23,086 nt of DNA from ZC4RG30 sp964396335 (GTDB lineage Bacteria > Pseudomonadota > Gammaproteobacteria > Steroidobacterales > Steroidobacteraceae), in the NCBI GenBank assembly GCA_964396335.1, contig CAYNEX010000034.1, positions 1 through 23,086 of the forward strand, written 5' to 3'. Each line of letters starts with the position of its first letter. The stretch's first letter is position 1. Positions 14,797-22,721 of this stretch are shown here, one piece after another. The notes below the pieces were generated by a model that did no database searches, was not told where the DNA came from, and saw nothing but the letters and a program-made list of their open reading frames with translations. Both the position numbers and the translations under genes were made by a program.

Positions 14797-16617
14797 TCAG
14801 GCGGCAGTGGCCGGGGCGGGGCCGGGCGCGGTGCTCCCGAACAAGGCGATCAGCTGCTCGGGCGCGGCCGGCTTCACGATCACCGGCTGGCCGCTGGCAC
14901 GCAGCTGGGTGAGCCGCAGCGGTTCGGTGTTGCCGGTGACCAGCGCCACCCGGACCGGCGCCATGGCCAGCACCTGGCGGGCCAGGTCGAGGCCGGAGAG
15001 CGTCTCGCCCAGCATGTCGTCGGTGAGGATCCAGTCCGGCGGCGGGGTGGCCTCGCGCAGGTCCGCGAGCATGCGCGGCGCGTCGCGGAAACAGCGCACC
15101 GTGGCGCCCCAGGCCGACAGCTGCGCCTCCAGTCCCTCCAGCGCGATCGGATCATCATCCACCAGCCAGACCTGCTGCGGCAGGCGGAAGGCCAGCGGAT
15201 TGATGGCCGGGGCCGAGGGGGCGATCTCCTTGTCCAGCTGCGCGGCCGCGGCCACGCGGATGGCAAAGCAGGAGCCACTGCCGACGGAGGACTGCAGGCT
15301 GAGCTCCAGTCCCAGCAGCTGGTCGATGCGCTTGACGATGGCAAGGCCCAGTCCCACGCCGCGTTCGCGCTGCCGGGCCGGATTCTCCAGCTGCACATAC
15401 TCGTCGAAGATGCTGGCCTGCTTCTCGGGCGCGATGCCGGGGCCGGTGTCCTGGATCGAAACCGTGAAGCCCGCCGCGGCGGGACGCAGTTGCACCGTGA
15501 CCGAACCCTGCGTGGTGTAGTGCACGGCGTTGTCGAGCAGGTTGCGCAGCAGCCGGCCCAGCAGCAGCGGATCGGACCAGGCCAGCGCCGGCTCCACCTG
15601 CACCTGCAGAGCCAGTCCGCGTGCCTCGGCCTGCGGCCGGAACTCATCGCCGATCTTGCGCAGCAGTTCATCGAGGCGGAAGGCGCGCGGATTGACGTTG
15701 ACCGCGCCGGCATCGAAGCGCGACAGGTCGAGCAGGCTGTTGAACTGTTCCTCGAGCACGCGCAGCGTGTCATTGGCGCGTCCCAGCAGACGCTTGCCGT
15801 CCTCGCCCGGGACATGGAAACCCAGCGTGCCCAGGAACATGGTCAGCGCGTGCAGCGGCTGGCGCAGGTCGTGGCTGGCGGCGGCCAGGAAGCGGTTCTT
15901 GCCCTGGTTGGCGAGGCGCGCTTCTTCCAGCGCCGCCTGCACCGCGGCGCGTTCGCGCTGCAATCCCTGCAGCAGCGCCTGGTTCTCATCGCGCATGCGC
16001 AGCGATTCGCGGAACTGCCGCAGCTGCTCGCGTCCGGAGATCATGCCGCACCAGAACAGGCCGCAGTACACCACCAGGATCTCCCAGTGCGGCCCGCCGG
16101 TGTTGCCGACACCCAGCCAGAACAGCGCGCCCTGCACCACGTTGCCGGCGGTGCAGACCAGCCGGTCGGTGACGCGCGGCATCAGGTACAGCAGCACCGC
16201 CGCCATGTGCACCAGCGACACCAGCGTCACGATCATGCGCACGTACATGTCGCCGCTGGCCGCGATCAGCCAGAAGGCCGTGCCCATCATCACCGAGTTG
16301 ATGGCCGAGGCGCGGATGGTGAGCTTCAGAGCGCGCTCGACGTCCTGCTCGGACGCATCATCCAGTTGCAGGCGGATGCGGCGGGACATCAGGTGCCGCG
16401 TCACGCCGACGATCACCGCCATCCCGGCCCAGGTCAGCAGGCCCCATGTTTCCACGCGGCCATACATGGTGAAGATCAGCGCCAGCGCGGCAATGGCCAC
16501 CAGCGGGTTGGAGTTCTCCGATTGCGTCGCGACGATGCGCAGCAGCGCGCGGGTCTCGCCGGGGCGCGGCGCATCGGACGGGTCTGCTTCAGTCGCAGGG
16601 TGGACGGCGTGCTGCAT
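14797..16617 (-). CDS. Membrane hybrid histidine kinase with C-terminal receiver
   Basis: This is a 606-residue sensor kinase. It has about six membrane helices between residues 38 and 195, then a coiled-coil linker (about 200-238) and a HisKA domain with SHDLRQPLHAL (phosphorylated His249). The ATPase domain follows: N-box LLRNLLDNAVHY, G1 DTGPGI, G2 GVGLGLAIVKR. A receiver domain ends the protein (about 482-595: Asp487/Asp488, phospho-acceptor Asp533 in ILTDD, Lys582). The DLRQP type of HisKA is typical of kinases paired with NarL-type regulators. No periplasmic sensor domain is present, so the signal is probably sensed in or at the membrane. It starts three bases after the stop of the response regulator gene and is co-transcribed with it. 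No HPt protein is encoded nearby. The signal is unknown. Confidence 0.93.
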   Translation of the reverse strand: MQHAVHPATEADPSDAPRPGETRALLRIVATQSENSNPLVAIAALALIFTMYGRVETWGLLTWAGMAVIVGVTRHLMSRRIRLQLDDASEQDVERALKLTIRASAINSVMMGTAFWLIAASGDMYVRMIVTLVSLVHMAAVLLYLMPRVTDRLVCTAGNVVQGALFWLGVGNTGGPHWEILVVYCGLFWCGMISGREQLRQFRESLRMRDENQALLQGLQRERAAVQAALEEARLANQGKNRFLAAASHDLRQPLHALTMFLGTLGFHVPGEDGKRLLGRANDTLRVLEEQFNSLLDLSRFDAGAVNVNPRAFRLDELLRKIGDEFRPQAEARGLALQVQVEPALAWSDPLLLGRLLRNLLDNAVHYTTQGSVTVQLRPAAAGFTVSIQDTGPGIAPEKQASIFDEYVQLENPARQRERGVGLGLAIVKRIDQLLGLELSLQSSVGSGSCFAIRVAAAAQLDKEIAPSAPAINPLAFRLPQQVWLVDDDPIALEGLEAQLSAWGATVRCFRDAPRMLADLREATPPPDWILTDDMLGETLSGLDLARQVLAMAPVRVALVTGNTEPLRLTQLRASGQPVIVKPAAPEQLIALFGSTAPGPAPATAA

Positions 16618-16620
16618 CGA

Positions 16621-17244
16621 TCACATCACGATGAAGCCGTGGCGCGCCGCAAGGGTCACCGCATCGACGCGGTTGCGCGCGCCGATGATCTGGTAGATGG
16701 CCGACACATGCGCCTTCACGGTGCCCTCCGAGACAGACAGTTCGCGCGCAATCGACTTGTTCGACTGGCCCTGGAGCAGCAATCGTGCCACCTGTTGCTG
16801 GCGTGGCGAAAGCAGTGCGAAACGCCCGATGTCGGTGGCGGGGCGGTCGGCCGGCTGCAGCACCTCCGGCGGCAGGTACACACCGCCATTCACCACCAGC
16901 CGCAGCGCGCCGATCATCTGTTCGGAGGTATGCGACTTGGGGATGTAACCGGCGGCACCCTGTTCGATGGTGTCGCGGATCAGGCCGGCATCCTGTTCGC
17001 CGGACAGCACGATCACCGGCACGTCCGGGCAGCCGTCGCGGAACTGCTGCAGCGTGGCCATGCCGTCCGAGTGCATCAGGCCGAGGTCGAGCAGCACCAT
17101 GCGGAACGGTGTCCGGTTGCATTCATCGATGGCGGCCTGCACCGAGGCGGCCTCCTGGATATGCATTTCCGGGCTGACGATGCCCAGCAGGGCGCGCAGG
17201 GCTTCGCGGAACAGGGCGTGGTCATCAACGAGCAGCAGATTCAT
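16621..17244 (-). CDS. NarL/LuxR-type response regulator
   Basis: This 207-residue DNA-binding response regulator has an N-terminal receiver with Asp7/Asp8, phospho-acceptor Asp53 (VLLDLGL) and Lys103 (YIPKS). A C-terminal LuxR helix-turn-helix follows (about 144-200: LSPRQQQVARLLLQGQSNKSIARELSVSEGTVKAHVSAIY). It is the promoter-proximal gene of a two-gene operon with the hybrid kinase, three bases apart, and is divergent from the second MarR gene. All key residues are intact. Target genes cannot be told from the sequence; the divergent marR is an obvious candidate. Confidence 0.94.
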   Translation of the reverse strand: MNLLLVDDHALFREALRALLGIVSPEMHIQEAASVQAAIDECNRTPFRMVLLDLGLMHSDGMATLQQFRDGCPDVPVIVLSGEQDAGLIRDTIEQGAAGYIPKSHTSEQMIGALRLVVNGGVYLPPEVLQPADRPATDIGRFALLSPRQQQVARLLLQGQSNKSIARELSVSEGTVKAHVSAIYQIIGARNRVDAVTLAARHGFIVM

Positions 17245-17383
17245 GTGGCGTCCAGTTGCCTAAGCTTTCGTTTAGCAAAATGTCCGATTTCCTTATCGGT
17301 TCCGGCCATCGAAACTGCCGGTTGCATCCGCAACCAAGCCTAAGTCTGCGGAAGGCGAACTGCAACGAGCCAGGGAGGTCCGC
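17245..17383. promoter_or_regulatory. Divergent region between response regulator and second marR, with palindromes
   Basis: This 139-bp gap carries two perfect inverted repeats: CCGAT (17284-17288)/ATCGG (17295-17299) with a 6-base spacer, and GGTTGC (17320-17325)/GCAACC (17330-17335) with a 4-base spacer. It also has a direct repeat GCCTAAG at 17258-17264 and 17338-17344. GGAGGT precedes the TTG start of marR by four bases. The 16-bp GGTTGC palindrome has the size expected of a MarR operator; no clear -35/-10 pair was identified. Confidence 0.45.
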
Positions 17384-17965
17384 TTGCTCAACAATCTGGA
17401 AGAAACAGGGAAGCACTGGGCAAGTCCGGGAGCGCAGGGTGAGAACCTGCGGTTCTTCGATTTTCCGGCGTTTTATCTCATGAGCCTGGCCGGCATGGCC
17501 AAGCAGGACATGGTGCGCAACCACCTGGAGCCCTGGGGGCTCACCATGCCCGAGTGGCGGCTGCTGTCCACGGTGGCCGAACGTTCGCCGATCCGCTTCT
17601 CGCAGATCGCGCAGCTCACCGCGATGGACAAGGCGCAGGTCAGTCGCGCGCTGCGCTCGGCACAGGCCAAGGGGCTGGTCGAATCCAGCATTCTGACCGT
17701 GCCCAATGGCCACGTGGCCGGCGGGGTGGGACGCATGCACGTGTCGATCACCGCGGCGGGGCGCGAGACCTTCAGCAAAGTGATGCCGTCCATCCAGCGC
17801 CAGCAGCTGCGGCTGCTGGAGCTGATGAGCCCGGAGGAGCGCCGCGTGGTGGCGCGGGTGGCACGTCGCCTGATCTGCGAGTTGTCACAAGCGGATGCCG
17901 GCGCGCCTGCGCGCGGTTACCAGCCCGAGGCCGGCGAACTGGCCGCGGCAGGCCAGGCGGTCTGA
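17384..17965 (+). CDS. MarR-family transcriptional regulator (copy 2), TTG start
   Basis: This 193-residue winged-helix regulator is a paralogue of the one at 11478-12017. It has the same N-terminal W-x2-PG-x2-GENL-x-F-x-DFPAF motif, then LTMPEWRLLSTVAERSPIRFSQIAQLTAMDKAQVSRALRSAQAKGLVE as the DNA-binding core, and RMHVSITAAGRETFSKVMPSIQ as wing and dimer helix. It has a C-terminal tail of about 20 residues rich in Ala, Gly and Pro that copy 1 lacks. The TTG at 17384 is chosen because GGGAGG lies immediately upstream and the N-terminus aligns with copy 1. It is divergent from the two-component operon and convergent with eda, 15 bp away. Confidence 0.9.
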   Translation: MLNNLEETGKHWASPGAQGENLRFFDFPAFYLMSLAGMAKQDMVRNHLEPWGLTMPEWRLLSTVAERSPIRFSQIAQLTAMDKAQVSRALRSAQAKGLVESSILTVPNGHVAGGVGRMHVSITAAGRETFSKVMPSIQRQQLRLLELMSPEERRVVARVARRLICELSQADAGAPARGYQPEAGELAAAGQAV

Positions 17966-17971
17966 AGGAAG

Positions 17972-17993
17972 GCTGCGGGCTCAGGTCCGCAGC
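17972..17993. terminator. Hairpin between convergent marR and eda
   Basis: GCTGCGG (17972-17978) and CCGCAGC (17987-17993) form a perfect 7-bp stem with an 8-base loop. The stem starts 6 bp past the marR stop; the eda stop codon (17981-17983) lies in the loop. On the minus strand the stem is followed by a pyrimidine-rich CTTCCTT. It probably serves both genes. Confidence 0.5.
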
Positions 17994-18613
17994 TTCGCGG
18001 CTTCGCCGGCCAGCCGGCGGATGCCGTTCCAGTCGCCGTCACGCACCAGCCCGGCCGGCGCCACCCACGAGCCGCCCACGCAGGCCACGTTCGGCAGCGC
18101 CAGGAATTGCGCCGCGTTCTGCGGCGTGATGCCACCGGTCGGGCAGAAGGTGAGGTCGGGCAGCACCGAATGCACGGCCTTGAGCATTTCGACGCCGCCG
18201 GCCTGCTGTGCCGGGAACAGCTTGCAGCATTGGAAACCGGCGGCGCGTGCGCGCAGGGCTTCGGATGGCGTCATCACGCCGGGCAGGTAGGGCCAATCCG
18301 CCTGCTGCCGGCTGGCCGCCGCCAGATCCCCGGTCAATCCCGGTGACACACCGAATTGCGCGCCGGCGTCGCGCGCGGCGGCGAACTGTTCCGGTCGAGT
18401 CAGCGTGCCGATGCCCACGAGCGCCTCCGGCAGCGCTTTTCGCATCGCCTCGATGGACGGCAGGCCGGCCTCGGTGCGCAGCGTCACCTCGAGCACGGAA
18501 AGGCCGCCGGCGAGCAGCGCTTCGGCCAGCGGCACGGCATGCCGCACGTCATGCAGCACGATCACCGGCACCACCGGGGCGCGTCGCAGGATGTCTTCGA
18601 TCTTCAGCGTCAT
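17981..18613 (-). CDS. eda: KDPG aldolase (2-dehydro-3-deoxyphosphogluconate aldolase)
   Basis: Eda cleaves 2-keto-3-deoxy-6-phosphogluconate to pyruvate and glyceraldehyde-3-phosphate, the last step of the Entner-Doudoroff pathway. The 210-residue class I aldolase has LEVTLRT with Glu42, VGIGTL, FGVSPG, LPGVMTPSEA, CCKLFPA with the Schiff-base Lys131, FCPTGGI for phosphate binding and CVGGSW. The length is standard. Its ATG overlaps the edd stop codon as ATGA, so it is translationally coupled to edd. Confidence 0.97.
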   Translation of the reverse strand: MTLKIEDILRRAPVVPVIVLHDVRHAVPLAEALLAGGLSVLEVTLRTEAGLPSIEAMRKALPEALVGIGTLTRPEQFAAARDAGAQFGVSPGLTGDLAAASRQQADWPYLPGVMTPSEALRARAAGFQCCKLFPAQQAGGVEMLKAVHSVLPDLTFCPTGGITPQNAAQFLALPNVACVGGSWVAPAGLVRDGDWNGIRRLAGEAAKLRT

Positions 18614-20436
18614 GGGTTGCAGCTTCTTGCGCCGGATTCGGCGTCGGTGGCCAGGCGGCGGAAGGCGGCGAAAAGCTCGCGGCCGGTGCCATGGGTGGCA
18701 TCGTGCTGCTGCTCCGGCACGGCACGGGAAGCCAGTGTGGCCGCGTCGACCAGCACCTCGAGTGTGCCGTTGGGCGCATCGAGCCGGACCAGGTCGCCAT
18801 CGCGCACGCGCGCCAGCGGACCGCCGCAGATGCTTTCGGGGCTGACGTGGATGGCGGCCGGCACGGTGCCGGAGGCCCCGGACATGCGTCCGTCGGTGAC
18901 CAGCGCCACATGGTGGCCGCGGGCCTGCAGCACCGACAGCGCCGGCGTCAGCTTGTGCAGTTCGGGCATGCCATTGGCGCGCGGGCCCTGTTCGCGCAGC
19001 ACCACCACCACATCGCGTGACAGTTCGCCGGCGCGGAAGGCTTCCAGCACCTGCTGCTGGTCGGTGAACACGCGTGCCGGCGCTTCGACACGCTGGTGTT
19101 CCGGCCTCACCGCGGAAACCTTGATCACCGCGCGGCCCAGGTTGCCGCGCAGCAGCTTCAGGCCCCCTTCGGGACTGAAGGCCTCGTCGATACGCCGCAG
19201 TACATCACGGTCGCCGCTCTGTTCCGGCGCATCGCGCCAGTCGAGCCCCGCGTCGCCGATGAAGGGTTCCTTCGTGTAAGCCGCGAGGCCGGTGCCCATC
19301 ACCGTGGCGATGTCCTCGTGCAGCAGGCCGGCGGAGAGCAGTTCACGCGTCAGGAAGGCCATGCCGCCGGCGGCCTGGAAATGGTTCACGTCGGCCTTGC
19401 CATTGGGGTAGATGCGCGTCAGCAGCGGCACCACGGCCGAGAGGTCGTTGAAGTCATCCCAGTTGATGAGGATGCCGGCCGCATAGGCCATCGCCACCAG
19501 GTGGATGGTGTGGTTGGTCGAACCGCCGGTGGCCAGCAGGCCGACGATGGCATTGACGATGCTGCGCTCGTCGACGGTCTGCGCCATGGTCAGCGTGCCG
19601 CCCGCCGGGGCGCTGTGTTTCAGTGCGCGGCGCGTGGCCTCGATGGTCAGCAGGTCGCGCAGCGGCGAATGCGGGTTCACGAACGAGGAGCCGGGCAGCT
19701 GCAGGCCCATCAGCTCCAGCATCATCTGGTTGCTGTTGGCCGTGCCATAGAAGGTGCAGGTGCCCTCGGTGTGATAGCTGGCCGATTCGGCGGCCAGCAG
19801 CTCCTCGCGCGTGGCCTTGCCCTCGGCATACAGGTTGCGGATGCGCGATTTCTCGGGGTTCGGGATGCCCGATGGCATCGGGCCGCCCGGCACGAACAGA
19901 GTCGGCAGGTGCCCGAAGGTGGCCGCGCCGATGAACAGGCCCGGCACGATCTTGTCGCAGATGCCCAGCAGCAGCACGGCATCGAACATCATGTGCGACA
20001 GCGCGATCGCCGTGCCCATCGCGATGGTGTCGCGGCTGAACAGCGACAGGTCCATCGCATCGGTGCCCTGGGTGACGCCGTCGCACATGGCCGGCACGCC
20101 ACCGGCGAACTGGGCGGTGCCGCCGGCATTGCGCGCCGCGGCGCGGATCAGCGGCGGGAAGCGTTCGTAGGGGCGATGCGCCGACAGCATGTCGTTGTAG
20201 CTGGAAACGATCGCCACATTCGGCCAGGGCGTGTCGCGCAGCGTGGCCTTGTCCTCGCCGGCAGCGGCGAAGCCATGCGCGAGGTTGGCGCAGCCATGGC
20301 GCGAACGGGCCGTGCCCTGGTGGCGCGCCGCCTGCATGCGTTCCAGGTAATCGCGGCGCGTGGCCGCGCTGCGCTGGATGATGCGTTGGGTGACCTCGAC
20401 AACCGTTGGATGAACCGGAACTTGCACCACGCTCAT
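18610..20436 (-). CDS. edd: 6-phosphogluconate dehydratase
   Basis: Edd dehydrates 6-phosphogluconate to KDPG and is an Fe-S enzyme of the IlvD/Edd family. The 608-residue product contains SYNDMLSAHRPYERFP, GGVPAMCDGVTQG and LLGICDKIVPG with conserved cluster cysteines, TCTFYGTANSNQMM, LLATGGSTNHTIHL, and VTDGRMSGASGTVPAAIHVSPE near the C-terminus. The ATG at 20436 gives a family-like N-terminus; an in-frame ATG at 20472 would add 12 residues that look like read-through of the promoter region. Neither has an evident Shine-Dalgarno sequence. It is the first gene of edd-eda and is divergent from zwf. Confidence 0.96.
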   Translation of the reverse strand: MSVVQVPVHPTVVEVTQRIIQRSAATRRDYLERMQAARHQGTARSRHGCANLAHGFAAAGEDKATLRDTPWPNVAIVSSYNDMLSAHRPYERFPPLIRAAARNAGGTAQFAGGVPAMCDGVTQGTDAMDLSLFSRDTIAMGTAIALSHMMFDAVLLLGICDKIVPGLFIGAATFGHLPTLFVPGGPMPSGIPNPEKSRIRNLYAEGKATREELLAAESASYHTEGTCTFYGTANSNQMMLELMGLQLPGSSFVNPHSPLRDLLTIEATRRALKHSAPAGGTLTMAQTVDERSIVNAIVGLLATGGSTNHTIHLVAMAYAAGILINWDDFNDLSAVVPLLTRIYPNGKADVNHFQAAGGMAFLTRELLSAGLLHEDIATVMGTGLAAYTKEPFIGDAGLDWRDAPEQSGDRDVLRRIDEAFSPEGGLKLLRGNLGRAVIKVSAVRPEHQRVEAPARVFTDQQQVLEAFRAGELSRDVVVVLREQGPRANGMPELHKLTPALSVLQARGHHVALVTDGRMSGASGTVPAAIHVSPESICGGPLARVRDGDLVRLDAPNGTLEVLVDAATLASRAVPEQQHDATHGTGRELFAAFRRLATDAESGARSCNP

Positions 20437-20480
20437 GCGAACATACTGGTAGACGTGTTGTACGTTGTCCATGTTCGCAT
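20435..20480. promoter_or_regulatory. Inverted repeat in the edd/zwf divergent control region
   Basis: ATGCGAACAT (20435-20444) and ATGTTCGCAT (20471-20480) are perfect reverse complements 36 bp apart, framing most of the 64-bp gap between edd and zwf. Each arm is itself partly symmetrical (ATG-N4-CAT). The left arm overlaps the edd start codon; the right arm lies 20 bp before the preferred zwf start. The region also contains GTTGTAC/GTTGTCC in tandem. A canonical HexR-type TTGT-N7/8-ACAA site was not found. Confidence 0.55.
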
Positions 20481-20500
20481 CGCTGTCGGAGAATGACTAC

Positions 20501-21961
20501 ATGGAGATGCTCGAGGATTTCGACCTGGTCCTGTTCGGCGGCACCGGCGACCTGGCGATGCGCAAGCTGCTGCCGGCGTTGTACCGGCGTTTTGCCGCCG
20601 GGCAGTTTCCGCCGCAGGCCCGCGTGGTCGGTGTCGCGCGCGGCGAACGCTCGCGCGAGGCCTACCAGGCCGAGGTGGAGCAGAGCTGCCGCGAACATGC
20701 GCAGGCGGTGTTCGATGAGGCTGTCTGGCGCGAATTCGCGGCGCGGCTGCATTACCTCGCGGTCGATGCTTCACAGCCGGAGACCTTCGTTGCGCTGACG
20801 GAGTTCCTGCGCGGCCGCGAAGACGCGTGGCGCATCTTCTTCCTGTCGATGGCGCCGACCTTGTTCGCGGCCACCTGCGATGCCATCGGCGGCGCGGGCC
20901 TTGCCACGCCGAAGTCGCGTGTGGTGCTGGAGAAGCCGCTCGGGCAGGACCGCCAGTCGGCAGCGAAGATCAACGAACACGTGGCCGCGTATTTCAGCGA
21001 AGGCCAGATCTTCCGCATCGACCATTACCTCGGCAAGGAGGCGGTGCAGAACCTGCTGGCGGTGCGTTTCGGCAATGCCTTGTTCGAGCCGCTGTGGCGG
21101 CGCGGACGCATCCGCCATGTGCAGATCACGGTGGCCGAGACGCTGGGGGTGGAAGGGCGCGGCCCCTTCTATGACCAGACCGGCGCGCTGCGCGACATGG
21201 TGCAGAACCACCTGCTGCAATTGCTGTGCATCATCGCGATGGAACCGCCGGCATCCAGCGATGCCGATGCGATGCGCGACGAGAAGCTGAAGGTGCTGCG
21301 CGCGCTGCGTCCCATCGCCGGCGCCGATGTGCTGACGCGCACGGTGCGCGGGCAGTACAAGGCGGGCGCGGTGGGCGGCAAGCCGGTGCCCGGATATCTG
21401 GAAGAGAAGGGCGTGCCGGCGGATTCGACCACCGAGACCTTCGTCGCCCTGAAGGCCGAGATCGACACCTGGCGCTGGGCCGGCGTGCCGTTCTACCTGC
21501 GCACCGGCAAGCGCCTGCAGGACAAGCTCAGCGAGATCGTCATCACCTTCGAGGACGTGCCGCATTCCATCTTCGATGCCTCGGCGGTGGGCCGCAATCC
21601 CAATCGCCTGACCATCTCACTGTCGCCGCGCGATGCCATCACGATGACCATCCTCGCCAAGCGTCCCGGCGAGACCATGGTGCTGAAGCCGGTGGACCTG
21701 TCGCTGGACCTGGTCGAGAGCTTCAAGGTGCGGCAGCTGGATGCCTATGAGCGCCTGCTCACCGACGTGATCAAGGGCAACCTGACGTTGTTCATGCGCC
21801 GTGACGAGCTGGATGCGGCCTGGCGCTGGATCGATCCGATCCGCAAGGGCTGGCAGGAGCATGACAAGGCCCCGAAGCTCTACACCGCCGGCAGCTGGGG
21901 TCCTTCGGCGGCGACGTCGCTGATCAGTCGCGATGGTTTCGAGTGGAACGGCGAAGGATGA
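20501..21961 (+). CDS. zwf: Glucose-6-phosphate 1-dehydrogenase
   Basis: Zwf oxidises glucose-6-phosphate to 6-phosphogluconolactone with NADP+ (or NAD+). The 486-residue product has the nucleotide-binding loop LFGGTGDLAMRKLLPALY at residues 11-28, LEKPLG, and the substrate-binding/catalytic RIDHYLGKE at 172-180 (His175). It also has QITVAETLGVEGRGPFYDQTGALRDMVQNHLLQLL and a C-terminal SWGPSAA. The ATG at 20501 was preferred because GGAGA lies eight bases upstream; ATG 20471 and TTG 20465 are in frame but would put the start inside the inverted repeat and have no ribosome site. It overlaps pgl by ATGA. Confidence 0.97.
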   Translation: MEMLEDFDLVLFGGTGDLAMRKLLPALYRRFAAGQFPPQARVVGVARGERSREAYQAEVEQSCREHAQAVFDEAVWREFAARLHYLAVDASQPETFVALTEFLRGREDAWRIFFLSMAPTLFAATCDAIGGAGLATPKSRVVLEKPLGQDRQSAAKINEHVAAYFSEGQIFRIDHYLGKEAVQNLLAVRFGNALFEPLWRRGRIRHVQITVAETLGVEGRGPFYDQTGALRDMVQNHLLQLLCIIAMEPPASSDADAMRDEKLKVLRALRPIAGADVLTRTVRGQYKAGAVGGKPVPGYLEEKGVPADSTTETFVALKAEIDTWRWAGVPFYLRTGKRLQDKLSEIVITFEDVPHSIFDASAVGRNPNRLTISLSPRDAITMTILAKRPGETMVLKPVDLSLDLVESFKVRQLDAYERLLTDVIKGNLTLFMRRDELDAAWRWIDPIRKGWQEHDKAPKLYTAGSWGPSAATSLISRDGFEWNGEG

Positions 21962-22641
21962 AGTTCCGCGAGTTCGAATCCGTGCAGAAGGCCGCCGAGG
22001 CACTGGCCGATGAGGTGGGCCTGGCGTTGCGGCAGGGATTCTCCGCGCGCGCTGCCGCGAGCCTCGCCGTGCCGGGCGGGCGTACGCCGGTGCCGTTCTT
22101 CCACGCATTGAGCCTGCTGGCGCTGGACTGGTCACAGGTGCTCGTCACGCTCACGGACGAACGCTGGGTGAGCGAGGCCGACGCGGCCAGCAACGCGCGG
22201 CTGGTGCGATCGGAACTGCTGCAGCAGCAGGCGCAGGTGGCGCGATTCGTGCCGCTTTATTCCGGTGGGGCCAGCGCCGTGGATGATGCGGCCGCGGCGA
22301 GCCTGCGACTGGCTGGCATGCCGCTGCCTTTCGACGCCGTGGTGCTGGGAATGGGGGAAGACGGGCACTTCGCGTCGCTGTTTCCGGGCAGTCCCGGGCT
22401 GGTCGAAGCGTTGAACGATGCGGTGCCGGCCTGTGTGCCGATGCAGGCGCCTGCGGCGCCGGCGCAGCGTCTGTCGTGGAACCTGGCAGCGCTGCGGGCC
22501 ACCCGACGGTTGATGCTGTTGGTGACCGGGGCCACCAAACGCGACCTGCTGATGTCGGCCGCCGGTGCTGATCCACTGCGCCTGCCCATCGCTGCACTGA
22601 TGCAAGGGGAGCCTGGGCTGGAGGTGTTCTGGGCGCCCTGA
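21958..22641 (+). CDS. pgl: 6-phosphogluconolactonase
   Basis: Pgl hydrolyses 6-phosphogluconolactone to 6-phosphogluconate, linking Zwf to Edd. The 227-residue product has the family motifs VPGGRTPVPFF (about 38-48), TLTDERWV (64-71), SNARLVRSELL (78-88) and VVLGMGEDGHFASLFPG (about 131-147). The ATG at 21958 overlaps the zwf stop as ATGA. It completes the set of enzymes from glucose-6-phosphate to pyruvate within this window; no glucokinase is present. Confidence 0.95.
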   Translation: MKFREFESVQKAAEALADEVGLALRQGFSARAAASLAVPGGRTPVPFFHALSLLALDWSQVLVTLTDERWVSEADAASNARLVRSELLQQQAQVARFVPLYSGGASAVDDAAAASLRLAGMPLPFDAVVLGMGEDGHFASLFPGSPGLVEALNDAVPACVPMQAPAAPAQRLSWNLAALRATRRLMLLVTGATKRDLLMSAAGADPLRLPIAALMQGEPGLEVFWAP

Positions 22642-22659
22642 TTCCGCGTTAGAGGCGAT

Positions 22660-22696
22660 CCAACGGTGTTGGTCGCCGACAGGGCGTGGCTATACT
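22660..22696 (+). promoter_or_regulatory. Palindrome and promoter-like elements before the last gene
   Basis: CCAAC-GGT-GTTGG (22660-22672) is a perfect 13-bp hairpin or operator 18 bp past the pgl stop. A -35-like TTGGTC (22669-22674) overlaps its right arm and is 16 bp from a good -10, TATACT (22691-22696), about 25 bases before the next start codon. A protein bound to the palindrome would cover the -35. Confidence 0.45.
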
Positions 22697-22721
22697 CCGG
22701 GCGTTCGTCACGGAGGGCATC

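Noticed and set aside
15490..17343. A 617-codon plus-strand frame opposite the two-component genes
   Set aside because: It spans two well-defined minus-strand genes and their gap, with shadow-like composition.
20445..20470. HexR operator in the edd/zwf gap
   Set aside because: Two TTGT elements occur in the same orientation, but the inverted ACAA partner at 7-8 bp is missing.
19096..20496. A 466-codon plus-strand frame opposite edd
   Set aside because: Edd is unmistakable on the other strand; this frame has no family features.
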